A stretch of 64,000 nt of DNA from Rhynchospora pubera (Eukaryota > Streptophyta > Magnoliopsida > Poales > Cyperaceae), in assembly GCA_028095005.1 (NCBI GenBank), contig CM051459.1, positions 116,285,431 through 116,349,430 on the forward strand. Direction: 5' to 3'. Under the pieces are notes generated by a model. The model saw only the letters and a list, made by a program, of their open reading frames with translations. It was not told where the DNA came from and searched no databases. Positions 9,362-21,694 of this stretch are shown one piece after another (the stretch's first letter is position 1; every line of letters begins with the position of its first letter). The position numbers and the translations under genes were made by a program.

Positions 9362-12300
9362 TACACCATATTTTGGAGCATTTTCTCCAGTTGTTTCTCC
9401 ATTCGAGTAATCTGTTCAATTTGCTCCTTGTTTATCCAATATGCGTCCCCTGCTACGCAATCACAGTTTTTGTAAATGCGCGTATATGAAATTTCTTTTT
9501 CTATCATGGATTTTAATGATCTAACGTTATCCAAGGTGTTTCACACTTGTAGTTCTTTGATTTGGTTTCTAATGTACCCATGTAGTTGGACTTCATTGAG
9601 AGGGCCTCCTCTGATTTCTGTATTATGGTGCATGGCATGAATATTGGAGAGGCTATCACAGGGAAGTGGGCCTCTATTCGTTCCTGTAAGGAATGAAGCT
9701 GCTTCTCTGGGACTTGCTTGTCTGCTAGTTCCTCCAGAACTGGACCTAGCTTGCCAATGAGATTTTCCTGCTCTGTTGTGAGACATTTGGCCTGAAGTGT
9801 ATAGGTTGTTAAGCGAGAGAGTGTATCGGCTAATGTGTTTAATCTTCCCTCGATATGCTCAAAATTTACATGCACTCCAGTACCTGTTACAAAATCAACA
9901 AATTTAATCCATCTTACCCTTGATGGTTTATTAGATGAAGTTTTATTATAGAAGCTAATAATAGCTTGACAATCTGTGCGTAGGGTAATTTCGGATTAAT
10001 CCAAATAATGAATTTTCATTGCTGAGAGTGTTTCCATGCATGCATGGATTTCAGCATCAATTGTTGATTTTATCGTCGGGAATTTCCCACTTGCATAGGC
10101 GCAGATCTTTTCTGTTGATCTCGGATCGCATTTCATCTTTTTCCATTTGCAAATTCCTCCCCATCCTTCCATACATCCATCAGTTTCTAAAACAATGTAA
10201 GCATCTTCTGGGGGGAATTCCAAATTTGATAAATTCTGGACTGATTCCTGAATTCTTTTGATAAGACATATCAGATGATTTAAGCCTTTTATCTCCATGA
10301 GGACTTGTTTTTGAATAAAGGGGGCCTAGGAGAGTTCCAAGGTTAGGAATATAGGATCTGGCATAATTAAGGATACCTAACCATGATCTTAATCCTTTCT
10401 TTTCTTTTAGCATTTCTATATCAAAATCTGCAATTTTCTTGATAATATGAGGTTGCAGTTTGATTTTTCCTCTGTTGATATGCGCTCCTAGGAACTCAAT
10501 TTCTGGTACAGCAATCTTCATTTTTGTTGGGGATAGTACCAGGCCGTGTTTTTTGCAAATTGAGAGCATGATTTCAAGGTGGCTTGCATGTTCTTCCTCA
10601 TTTTTGGAAAATACCAGAATATCGTCAATATAGACAGCTATGAATGATTCCGTGCCTTTGAAGCAATTATCCATTTTTCTTTGAAAAATGGCAGGAGCAT
10701 TTTTCAATCTGAATGGCATTACTAGCCATTCATAAAGGCCTCCAGGGACTATGAAAGCTGTCCATGGAATAGAATCCGGGTGCATTGCAACTTGATGAAA
10801 TCCACTTTTTAAGTCGAATTTCGAGAAGATTTTGTTGTTGCTAATCTTCTTTAGGATTGTGTTTATTCCCGGTAAAGAGTATTGGTTCTTATGGGTGTTG
10901 TCATTGAGGGTTCTGTAGTTTAGGACCATTCTTTCTTTTCCTTTCGTTTCTTTTCCGGTTTTTGGGTCTATTGTGGTTCCAGAATTCACTATGAATGCCA
11001 TGGTACGATGCCTGCTCTTGCTAGGTCGGATAACTCCAATATCTAGTAAGGCTTTGATATGACGGTTGAATTGCTCTTGCATCGTTGGTGTGACATGCTT
11101 CAATGGTTTATCTTCTATTGTTAAATCTGGGTTTATGATATCCAACTTGCACACCACTTTATTTTTTGACCAATGTTGAAGAGGGTTATCACCAATGAAT
11201 CCTTGTTCTTTTAGTCTCCCCAATAAGGTAGCAAAGCGGTTTTCGAAATTTTTGTTGTGGATTTGAGTTTGGTAATACACAGATTCTTGGATTGTAAGGT
11301 ATTCGATTTCTTCAAGACCCAATTCCTCAATTGCCATAGTGTTTGCAACGGTTTCAGTGCTGGTTTGAACTACCGTTACATTCTTGTAAAAGTTTATTAC
11401 ATTCCCTTCAATTCTTAACCCTCCTTGCATTGAGCGTATAAAGTTACACCCAATCAACATTTGAATTCCATCTCTCATACCCATAGGGAAACTGTAGGTA
11501 AAAGGTATTCTGAATTTATTCTCACCAATTGTCATTTGTCCTCCTTTCAGCTTCTTTGTGGCAATTTGCCTTGAGTTTACACCGGTTATGTGTACAGGAT
11601 ATGGGCTATCTTCCAAAGCCTCTGCTGGTACAGCTGTTTGGCATATGGAACAATTTGTTGCACCAGTATCAAGAATTGCTCTTATCTCGAATGGCTTTAG
11701 GTTGGGAATTTCAAACAGTATCACCAGGTTGTATAGGCGGTTGATAATTTTTCGTTGACCTGGTCTGGAAATCTCTTCTGCTTTGTATTGCTCTTCTTCT
11801 ATTTGGTGTGAGGGTTTTTCTGTGACCATAACATGGATATCTTCAATTTCATTTTCAACCTTTTCTTTTCCCTTAGAAAGGTTTAACTCCTCAAAATCTT
11901 TAGAAAGGTCTTTGATTAGTTTTTCTTCGGTTAGGTTTTTCAATTCTTCATTCAGCCTTTCATTTTCAGCCTCCAGGTGTTCGATATATTTGAATAATTT
12001 TTTTATCAAGGGTTCTTTGTTCTGGTACCTCCTGGGCTGAGTTTTGGGTTTTATAGGTCTGCCAAGGTAAAAGTTTGAACATAATGGACATGCTATTAAA
12101 CCACATCCTTTACATCCAACTTTATGGTTTGAATTTTCTTTGCAAAAGCTACATGACCCGGTAAAGTTTAATTCTTCTGTGAGTTGATGCTCACGGGTTT
12201 CTTATTCTGGGGAAAGCCTCACCTTACAACGCCACCCATAATTTGTGATATTGAGCATGAATGCCCCTTCATATGGTAGTTCTTCTAGACATGCTCGGAC

Positions 12301-12464
12301 ATGGTGCTCTGTGTTGTCTGCTTCTCCCTCAGATAGACTGCAAATGGCATCACTATCTGGTTCATTGAGGTCTACTGATATGATATCCAGATAGAAAGTG
12401 AGGTATATCAAAAATTTATTGGGTGAGATAGAAAAGAAGATATGGATTCAGTGGAGGACTGAAT
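9362..12464 (-). pseudogene. Badnavirus-like polyprotein remnant (Cys motif, protease, RT, RNase H)
   Basis: In order on the minus strand: acidic segment (to 12205); in-frame TAA at 12202-12204; CX2CX9CX2CX4CX2C motif (about 12085-12165) like that found upstream of the badnavirus protease; coiled-coil-like Leu/Glu segment (11870-12000); protease with DTG (about 11660-11670); RT with KFDLKSGFHQ and YIDD (about 10620-10632); connection domain; then a frameshift near 10280. RNase H starts with ETDGCMEGWGG in the new frame, is cut by TAA at 9996-9998, resumes with HIEGRLNTLADTLSRL, and loses frame again near 9540. A last helical stretch runs to about 9362. In RT an Arg (AGA) stands where the conserved Gly precedes LKNAP. 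The N-terminal portion of the polyprotein is absent. Clearly dead. Confidence 0.85.
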
Positions 12465-13073
12465 TTGCGAAACAAGCTCAGAAAGAGCAAGTTTCACTTC
12501 TCAATTTCTCTTTCTCTCTCACCACTTCTCTCTTGTAATATATACTAAAATAAATAAAATTCCGCTTGTGTGCTTATGTTCTTCATTCTTCTTGTGTTCA
12601 TAGTAACCAACTGAAGTTTGAAGAGTTCTCTGATCGATCCTCCATCCTGGTATCAGAGCAAGGTGTACATTCTTAATATTATTTATGGCTTTCTAAGTTC
12701 TTATATATTTTAGGGAAGCAAATTAGGGGGAGATTTTACTAGATCATTAAAAACTGTTTAAAAACTTGAATTAATAAAGGTATCACTTAATAAATTAACT
12801 TAAGGATATTAACTTTTAGTGCGTAATTTTTGAAAAATTTAGTTTAGCCAAAAGAATCATCCTGCCTTAAAAGTACCAAGAGTAGGGAATACTAAGGAAA
12901 ACACGATGAGGTGAGGTTAGACTAAAACCAGTAGGAAATACCGCCCTGATACGTTAATAACCAATAGATGATAAATTATTGTGTGACCAATCTAGACCCA
13001 AAATCATTAAGACCCAATAGGATGTCATGGGATGTCAAAACAGTATGATGCCCCATATCAGTCCCGGGTATAC
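12465..13073 (+). repeat. Right 609-bp inverted arm: leader copy in reverse orientation
   Basis: Starts TTGCGAAACAAGC at what should be the 5' end of viral RNA, holds TGGTATCAGAGC at 12648-12659 and ends at GGGTATAC (13073), the same leader position at which the left arm ends (8411). It points away from the polyprotein, so the transcript direction of the two arms is opposed. No TATA box precedes it. Confidence 0.9.
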
Positions 13074-14105
13074 CTGCACCTGGAACAAAAATGTAAACAC
13101 TAAACACCAATGTTCTCCTTTTTGTTTTGGACAAGAAACGGCCCAAGCCATACCAACAGGCTTAAGCAATTAGCCCACCAAACCGCGGCTCTGGTTGTAC
13201 CATCAATTCCCTTTTCCTCAATAAATGAGCACCAACATATGACATATCCACTTCAATTTAGTTATATTGACCTGTTTCAATATTTCTGAGCAGGTACTAT
13301 GGTCTAAGTATGGATCCTGTTAACTTACCCAAATTTCCAGTCGTCTGGTGCTCTAATCCATATAGAGTACATACGAGTTTATTCCAAGGTTGTTGAGAAA
13401 TCTAGACGGCGATATCACCTCTACACCAGGCTGATTTGAACTGATTAAAGCTTTTGAATCTACACCAGGCTGATTTGAACTGATTAAAGCTTTTGAACAG
13501 ACACGAGGCTTATAATTGAGCAAAACAGCCAGTCGAACACTACTTGTTCAACGAAAATTTTAGACTTTTGGGCAGATTGAAAATTTCAATTGATATTTCA
13601 TCGATCGAGATCAAGATGACCTCAATGGAAGTGCCACGTATATTGATTAGTCCCAGAGACTAAAGGAAACATTTCTTAACATCAGATCCATAAAATAATT
13701 AACTTTATAAAAAGGTACTCAGGAACAGGATTTAAGATGCTAATAAGCAAATGAAACATTTTCTTTGAAATAAACCTAAACTTGGGAATTAATCAACTAG
13801 CTTACTGTATGGAATTTTGATTTCTCACAGTACAGTACCAGTTAATTCACAAATACAAAGCATCCTCAAAACCAATAAACCATTCAGTTACCAATACCAC
13901 AAGTCAGTATTCTTACTAGGGAAGAGGAAAGAAAAACACAAAAAATGAAAGATACAACAAGAGCAACTAATCCAGCAATACCCACAAATTCATCCTTGGA
14001 TAAAAAGGAATATCAGTGATGAAAAGGGATATCACCTTTACAACCTCTCTCTACAAAATATAATGAAAGACAACAACACTTCTCACCAGCAAAAGAATTT
14101 GAATT
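13074..14105. other. Spacer and RABA1 3' UTR
   Basis: The stretch from about 13900 to 14105 probably contains the RABA1 3' untranslated region (minus strand). At 13421-13498 a 39-bp sequence beginning CTACACCAGGCTGATTTG is exactly tandem-duplicated except for its last base. Nothing else is recognised. Confidence 0.5.
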
Positions 14106-15968
14106 CTAGGCCGAGCAGCAACCAGACTTCTTCACGGCTGAGACATCATCCTTGCCCCCTACATTAATTGTTTGTCCCTTTGGCAAGGAAGCAGGGTCCT
14201 CACCAGCCTCAAGCGCCTTCCTACTGACGACTCGGTAAATTTGTGTCAGCACCTCAGTGAAGGCATTCTCCACATTCAACGACTCAAGTGCAGATGTCTC
14301 CATGAAAAATGTGTTCTCCTTTTCAGCGAATGCTTGTGCATCTTCTGTGGACACGGCACGTAAGTGGCGGAGATCAGCTTTGTTGCCCACGAGCATGATC
14401 ACCATGTTGGCATCAGTGTGGTCCCGAAGCTCCTTCAACCACCTCTCGACATTCTCAAAGGTAACATGGCGGGTGACGTCATAGACTACAAGGGCGCCAA
14501 CTGCACCGCGGTAGTAAGCACTTGTGATTGCACGATATCTGTTAGGAAAGGAAATCAAAGAATAAATTTTAAAAAATGCATATATTACAGGCATGCAAGT
14601 AAAAAGAAGTGAAAAATATGTTAATCTCCTAAAAAAAACGGAGTTGCATATTCCCATTTTCTTAAAAATTTGTGAGTTTAATTTATAGCTAGGTGCATCA
14701 TATCCAAACCAAGTTTCACTCAACATCACTGCACAGATTGTAGGGTCCCCGACCTTAACAGTAATGAAGCACCAACGCCTGTGCAGGGCAAGGAGATAAC
14801 TATACAGTTAGATCCTGTTGTCACATTGTGATGATTAATTTGAATAGTATTTTCAATTAAAGTACATCCAAAATAAGAGAGTGAAAGGTAAACAAACTAT
14901 CACTACACCACATACTCTACACCAAACTGGCAAAAGACAAAAAAATCCCTTGTCTGTTTCAACCAGAAGATATCTATAGTTATGCATGTTAGTTACCAAA
15001 ACAAGCAACCAATTCAGAACAGAAAAAATATATATTTTTTCCATTATATTATTTAATCCTAATTGGTATACAGTACCAATCTTTATTTTCCATTATCAGA
15101 ACAGAAGAGCCGCAAGCAGGAAAGAAAAACAGATGTTGTGCAACCAAGTCCCATACATTTTCAAAGCCTTGTAAAGATCATTCCCAAAAATTAAAATGTC
15201 AAATCAAGGATATCATGAAGAGGCTTTTGTCCCTCCCATCACAGCTCAAAATTTTACAAAATCCACTACATAATCTTAACACATCTCAAATATACTACGC
15301 AGGAACACGCCGAGAACAATGAAGGATAATAAGATATAAGAAGAATATAATAATGCTATATGAAAACACAACCAATTACAGGAAATATGATCAATCCTCG
15401 ATCTAATCAGACATGAGATCCTAACATTGAGATTCGACATTTAAATAATTTAACTTGCGCTGAAACCTTTCGACATCAAATTAAGGTCATTCACAAATCC
15501 CAAATGACATCTCACTCGTAGAAATTAGGACATCATAGTTTTCCAACACAATCAAACAAACATCTCACCATACGAATTGCAATCAGATCCTCGAGATCCA
15601 ATCCAGAAATTAGGATCGATTGAATAACAAACCATACACGTACTAAAAATCGCATCGTTTCACCAGATCGCATCACAGATCTAAACTCATCTGAGCGTAT
15701 ACACCTCATTTCAAAACAAAAATTGACAGAGAGAAAAGAACAAATCGAACCTTTCTTGGCCAGCGGTATCCCAGATCTGAGCCTTGACGACCTTATCATC
15801 GACCCGGATTGTGCGCGTGGCGAACTCGACGCCGATGGTAGATTTGGATTCCAAGCTGAATTCGTTCCTGGTAAACCGAGAAAGGAGATTGGATTTGCCG
15901 ACGCCAGAATCGCCTATGAGCACCACCTTGAAGAGGTAGTCGTAATCGTCGTCGGCTCTGTACCCCAT
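14106..15968 (-). CDS. RABA1: Rab GTPase, RABA1 (Rab11) class
   Basis: Exons on the minus strand: 15968-15751 and 14538-14106, joined AG|A at an Arg codon; 216 residues, the usual length. G-boxes: GDSGVGKS (19-26), switch I TIGVEF with Thr44, WDTAGQE (66-72), NKAD (125-128) and SAL (155-157). The C-terminus GCCSA carries the double cysteine for geranylgeranylation. Intron 14539-15750 has GT-AG ends and sits right after DTAGQER, as in plant Rab11 genes. RABA1 proteins act at trans-Golgi/recycling endosomes in traffic to the plasma membrane and cell plate. The sequence follows Arabidopsis RABA1f/RABA1g closely from memory; which member is not decided. All catalytic residues are present, so it should be functional. 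A GA-rich leader lies upstream (about 15969-16080). Confidence 0.93.
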
Positions 15969-18314
15969 TTCAGACGCTTAATGATAATGCCTCTCTTTGG
16001 AGACGAGAGGAGAGGAGAGAAGAGGAGAGGAGAGGTGGAGCGAGGAATTAGGGTTTTGGTTTTAGTATCGGGTTGAATCTAACAAGGGATGGCAATGGAA
16101 TGGAAAGGAAATGGAAGTGGAAATGGAAATGGAAATGGTCGAATGGATACCGAATGGGAGAGATTGAGATTTGAGAAAGAAAAATAGTGAGAGGATTAAA
16201 TGATTATTAATTAATTGATTTATTAATTAATTATAGCTGGCGGAGATACAATCTGTACTGGACGACTACGGTAAGAAGATGGGAAAGACCCCTGCTTAAT
16301 CTCTCCAGATTTTCTATGGCCTACAAAAGTAGTGCTCTTATATGCCTGAATATTAATTTCGACTGATTTTTTTGTAAAATATATATGAAACTAATCATTA
16401 TTATTTATGATGATTTATGAATAGATAAAAACTCATTGTCATTTAGATATAAAGATTTATTTAATATGCTGTGACTAAATTAATTGTTTGAGTGAAGTAT
16501 TTAACTTTCTACAAAAAAAAAGGGTGTTCATGGGTATAATCAGTTTCAAGTTTGTGACAAAAGTTGATAAAATGAATTCTTAAAACCTCTTCAATGTGAA
16601 GATAGATAGACAAAAGGGAGAGAAGGTGAACTTCAAAAAAAAAATTTCTTACTTCTTAATTTTTGCATTTTGAAGATTTCCAAAGAGGATATGATAGAAT
16701 GAATGTGAAGATTCATATCTTGTGGGAAGCTTTTTTATCCTCTTGAAATTTAAAATATAAGTTCCTTTATATTACTCGTTTTTGTTCTTTCTATTTTTTA
16801 ACTTCACAATATATCCTTAGTTACATTAAGCAAGTAGATCACTATTGGTAAATTACTAAATTTTGATAAATTAATTTGAAACAATATTAAATTAAGTTAC
16901 GTGCCTCATTTCATTGTTGCATATATAATTAATAAACAGTTAGATGTTACAAAAACTTTATCGACAAGTTGAGTTTTCTCATTAATAACTTATACTTTAT
17001 TAATGAAAGAATTAGGAAGACAAACATGGAAGTTATCAAATTGTTAATTTTTTTTAATTTTCCTTTTTTCTTCCGGCACGCCCAGATGCTACGAAGGACT
17101 TGCCACAGACAATCCAAATTAATGTACCAATGAAACTGGATCAATATTGGTCCTGAATCCTGATGAACATGAACGTGCTAGTGTCGTTCTTGATTTCTTT
17201 TTAGTTGGGTTTTGGGCAGCCTGCAAGATATTTTAATAAAGGCTAATTAGAGAAAAAAAAATTGCAAGTCAGCAGGTATCAAACTTCTATTTAATAGGTT
17301 TTAAATTTAAATATTTAATTATGTAGCACATGAATAACTTATTTAGTTACAGCTAAACTTATATAAGATATTTTAGACGAACTTTTTTTTTCAAAAGATA
17401 TTAAAATGTACAAAAAAAATTATACACAGGTTATATTTCAAATATCAAATTTAAAAATTAGAATTAACTTTTACAGTTGTCAAAATTGTTGAATAAATCC
17501 GCCATCAATGATACAATACAACCTTTTATGTAAGCAACGCGTTTTACTGTTTTTGTTGTTACATGTAAAGTTCCAGAAATATATAATACTATTATTAATC
17601 TTTTGCGCAATTTTCTGTTTTAAGCTTTCAGTCGGCAATTTTTTTTTCGCAATGTTTCTTTGAGAATTCCCACATATTTGTCAATTTGTGCGTTCCAAAA
17701 TGCATATTATTTAATAGTCAAATTGTTCTGAATCAGTGACTTGATTTTTCTGTGAACGCAAAGTCCTATACGGATAATAGTCTTTTAACTTCATTGAAAT
17801 TTTCAACAAACGAATTCAAACTCTTTTGAAAACGGGAAAAAAATGAAAGCGCGTATAAATCAAATACGTGTTGGTTAAAACAAGTGACTTCATTTACCTT
17901 GTGCATCAACCAAATATAGAAAAGGGCGGTTAAAAAGGCTTTTACAATAAGCACTGGAACTGGCTATGCATATCCTTTTACATGGAATAGTTACAAAGAA
18001 AAATATTACAAGCTCTATGTACTTTTACAATAAAACAAATCAAAACAGAGACGCATCCAACAAACACAATATATAGATGAGCTAAAAATTATACGACAAC
18101 AATTGTCTCATAAACTATCTCATCAAAAAAAGAAAGAAGTTTAATACCCATTAGTAGCTCGTACAGTAAGCCACTGTAATTACTCCTGAGATATAATGGG
18201 TTTAAACTCCGGCCGGTACAATAAATGTGAAACTTGTAATCTATTTTCATCACTCAAATTAAAAAAAAAAGAATTATATAAGAGCAAGTCATATGTTTCT
18301 CCTGATATTAGTGC
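15969..18314. other. Spacer between RABA1 and ROP genes
   Basis: 15969-16080 is the GA-rich RABA1 leader (mRNA sense pyrimidine-rich); 16089-16140 has an imperfect GGAAAT hexamer repeat. The rest is AT-rich with no coding frame. The ROP 3' UTR should occupy the part just below 18314. No promoter element was identified. Confidence 0.45.
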
Positions 18315-20265
18315 TCAGAAAAACCAGCAACCTTTAGGCTTTCGGTTCTTTTTCTTCTTAGTCTTTGGTGGACATAAAACGACCTTAATTGCTGCATCAA
18401 ACACTGCTTTCACATTCTGTTGAAATTAAGAAAAATATAGCATTAATAGTCAGTTTATTTGCAAAGTGAAATAGATTCAAGGTACATATAGAAGAAGAAA
18501 AAATGAAAAATTATACAGTTCTGTTGTGAAACAAATGCTTCTACCAAACTTACTTGTACTTTTAATTTAGCCTCTGGTTATTATTATTTTTTTTAATTAC
18601 TTAAAGGTCGGGCCTGACCCCCATTTTTGTTTAAGAAAAATACTGCTTCTACCAAACAACATTAATTCATTGTTCTGTTATTGTTAATATAAAATTCTTC
18701 TGTTATTTTTCATGATTTTACTATTTCTTGGTATTATTGCATCTATATCATCAGGCATACACCTTATAATTCGGCAAAATTTTCAGTTTAGAATTGGGAC
18801 AAGACAGATTGGTAAATGCTGGTTTACTATGTGATCCTAATTTTGCTTAATGAATCAATAAAAACATAACACATTTGTGATATTAAACAGTTTATTTGTT
18901 ACCTGCTGTGTTTTGGAGCTGCATTCTACAAAAGCAGCTGCACCTATCATCCTCCTTAGCTCTTCACCCTGCATCCACAAAAAAGAATTCTTGGTTTAAC
19001 AAAGTACGGAGTAGAATTAAAGAAAAAGTTCATTTCTTGCATTGACGAATCCTAAATGTACTTAATTTCATTAAGTAAGAAACATGCCTGCATTGTTGTT
19101 ATTGGAGTCATCCCGGGATGATCAATGAAGAATTGCTTGTCATCGCGTAAATCTGTATAAATTGAATCTTATTTATAACATAACTGTATATAATTGAAGG
19201 AAATAAATTTTCGAATTGATTTAGTAAACATCTGCTCTTATGCACTATAGAAACTAAGGAGAGAGAAATGATAACCCTGATATGATTCATCTTATTTACT
19301 ATTATAAATTTATGTAAATGACAATACAGTGGTGTAGACTTAGAGCAAACAGACAATGCTCCTATTTTAATCAAGGAATTTGTTAGTTCTGGTAAGTTAA
19401 AAAAAAAAGAATTTAATTTGTGCATTGAACTCACCAAGCTTAGTTCCAACCAGTATGATTGGCACATTTGGAGCATAATGCCTCAGCTCTGGTATCCACT
19501 GTAAATAACAACTATTTTAAATTAAAATCATCTCAAATTCCCAATTAAACAGATACGGAAGCTTGGAGAGAAACAGCTTTAAGGTTATAGTTTTACTTTT
19601 TTGTAGATGTTCTCATAGCTTGCTTTACTAATGAGCGAAAATGCTAGCAAGAAAACATCGGCTCCTCGATAACTGAGTGGTCGCAACCTGTTATAATCTT
19701 CTTGACCTGTCAAAAATGTGATCCATAATATTTTAGTACTTTTTTTAAACTAAATTGTTATTACCAGTTTATTAATTACATGGATTTCAGCAAATTCGAG
19801 GTCATTTGGTACTGATGCAATCTTAATAACTATTCAAGTGGCAAGTCCCAAATTAAAAAGAATTAGGAAAGGTAACAAACTTTTATGGAAAATTACCAGC
19901 TTTCATCTCAATACATGCTTATGATCTTTCACGGAGAGATGTAAAAAGATAGAAAAACAATATCCATACCTGCAGTATCCCATAGACCTAGATTCACGGT
20001 GCTCCCATCAACGATCACATTGGCGCTAAAATTATCAAACACAGTAGGAACATAATCCTATATATCAACAACCAAAAACAAACAAATTGAAGCAATTAAA
20101 TTACCAATCTCAGCATATATGATGAAGGAACGCCAAAATGATATCGTTATTAATTCTCAAGTATACCGTCGGAAAGGTGTTGCTGGTGTACGAAATTAGC
20201 ATGCAAGTCTTGCCGATGGCTCCGTCACCAACCGTCACACACTTGATGAACCTTGCCGTGCTCAT
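18315..20265 (-). CDS. ROP: ROP/RAC small GTPase, type I (CAAX end)
   Basis: Seven exons on the minus strand: 20265-20167, 20057-19970, 19706-19597, 19498-19435, 19152-19088, 18968-18903 and 18416-18315; total 197 residues, the normal ROP length. Motifs: GDGAIGKT (13-20), effector loop DYVPTVFDNF (34-43), DTAGQE (60-65), the Rho insert region (122-135), TKLD (118-121) and SSK (159-161). A Lys-rich tail ends in CWFF, a CAAX box for prenylation, making it type I. ROPs are plant Rho GTPases at the plasma membrane that control polarity, actin, NADPH oxidase and hormone signalling. Intron 5 (19087-18969) starts GC rather than GT: CAG|GCATGT; no GT nearby keeps the frame. Exon lengths and phases all agree. 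The exact ROP paralogue is not assigned. Confidence 0.93.
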
Positions 20266-21694
20266 TGTAGTGTACGTTTCCTTTCTCCAATTATGTTTTG
20301 CTCTTCTGCTTGTCTCTGTCTCACTCAGTAGGTATTTATCTCACTTAAAAGAGTCTTAACCACTCCCTCAACCTAAAGCAAGATGCACTCAAGGACAAAA
20401 TGGAGCAAAAAGACAAGCTAATGATAGTGGGTTTTTTGTTGTGCGCTGTGATCTTCAATTTTCTAGACTGGAATTTGAAATGTGTCCTATTGGATATATG
20501 GGTACCCCTAGTATCTGTTAAATTCCAGTTTGTATAGACAGTCCCCAACAGGAATTTAATTAATATTATTATTATAAGAAGTTGCTACTGTATCATTTTG
20601 TTTTTTTATTAACAAGTCCGTTTGGTTTTCAACTACTCTATGATTAAGTTAACTTGTACAACTCTTAAGTGATCCATAAGTTACAATTTTCATTTCCGTG
20701 CATAAGAAAATGAAATGACCTCTAGTTCACTTAGTTTGCAAGCAACATTATAAAGCTTATGCAATATTAATTGCACTAGGAATCCTGTTAGAGAAATTTG
20801 GATTTGGGGACCAACAAATGCCTTGAAGGAATTACATGTGGTACATTTTTGGCCTCTTTGAAATGGCAATGATGGATGGCACCGCAACTGATTTTCTTTT
20901 CCCGTTGCTTTGAGTACAAGTCCAGCAGGAGAAGCCACCAATAAATCCTTTTTAATTTTAGTGCTGGTTGGTTAAGTGTGCGGAACAAGGAAGTGGACCG
21001 GTAGAAATCATGGGCAAAGATCACAAAAACAACTAATTCGAAACAGAAAAGAGAAAAAAAAAATCAGATGATTAGGACAAAAATAAAATAAACAAAGAAA
21101 GCAAACAATGCGGAGGATCTTAATCAAGACATAAATGGACACATGCACAACCTGTCACAGCATTCAAATGTCTATGATGATAATTATGATTTATTATAAA
21201 TTGAATCTCTCTTTTTCATAGCAAAGTAAAAATCAAATTGGTAAAAAAAAACATTTTTTTGGTAAAGTGGTGAAAAAAAAACCCTATATCTATTTTGGGC
21301 TTTTAAAACCCAGCCATATGTCATAGGATCTAGATTCATAGGCTTTCTTTCAGCCAGTACTACTACTTACTATTTAGTTGCTTCTTTATTTCCCTATCAA
21401 AATTTTGTCGTGTTGTACAAAAAAATCGTAATGCCCCTCCTAAATCACGCAATGATTCTATGGCAGAGAATTTGTTTAAAAATTTATTATGAGCAATTTG
21501 TCATGAGGAGATAATTTGTCAGTAATTTTCCCCCCTTTTTCCTTTTGATAATTTTGACCGATATCAATATTCGTCAAAACTATACTGATTTAATTTGTAA
21601 ACTACAATTTTTCGTCAATCATAATATTTAGATTGTAGATTAAACTTCGGTTTTTAATTAAAATTTATTCGGTGTTTCTATATAGTAAAAATTG
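20266..21694. other. ROP promoter side and spacer
   Basis: The ROP leader and promoter lie just above 20265; a weak ATAAATA on the minus strand near 20335 could be a TATA element. Frames at 20690-21024 overlap on the same strand and have no family resemblance. Otherwise nothing seen. Confidence 0.4.

Larger units (their letters stand above)
8411..13073 (-). mobile_element. Endogenous badnavirus-like pararetrovirus fragment, rearranged
   Basis: This is a 4663-bp Caulimoviridae-type integrant. The order on the minus strand is: truncated polyprotein (Cys motif, aspartic protease, reverse transcriptase, RNase H), non-coding region with TATA box, RNA start region, tRNA-Met primer site and leader. 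The leader is present twice, as 609-bp inverted arms at both ends. Everything upstream of the Cys motif (ORF1, ORF2, movement and main coat regions of a badnavirus) is missing, and the coding part has several breaks, so it cannot encode a virus. Plants carry many such endogenous copies made by illegitimate integration. Badnavirus affinity rests on the motif order and on the RT and RNase H sequence; genus-level placement is inference. Confidence 0.85.

Noticed and set aside
9541..9786. 81-codon minus-strand frame
   Set aside because: Alternative frame over the RNase H remnant of the pararetrovirus; composition is a by-product except for its last residues near the frame break.
8411..13073. DNA transposon or normal LTR retrotransposon with long terminal repeats
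   Set aside because: The 609-bp terminal copies are inverted, not direct, contain primer sites in opposed directions, and the coding order with a Cys motif before protease is caulimovirid; no transposase and no target duplication.
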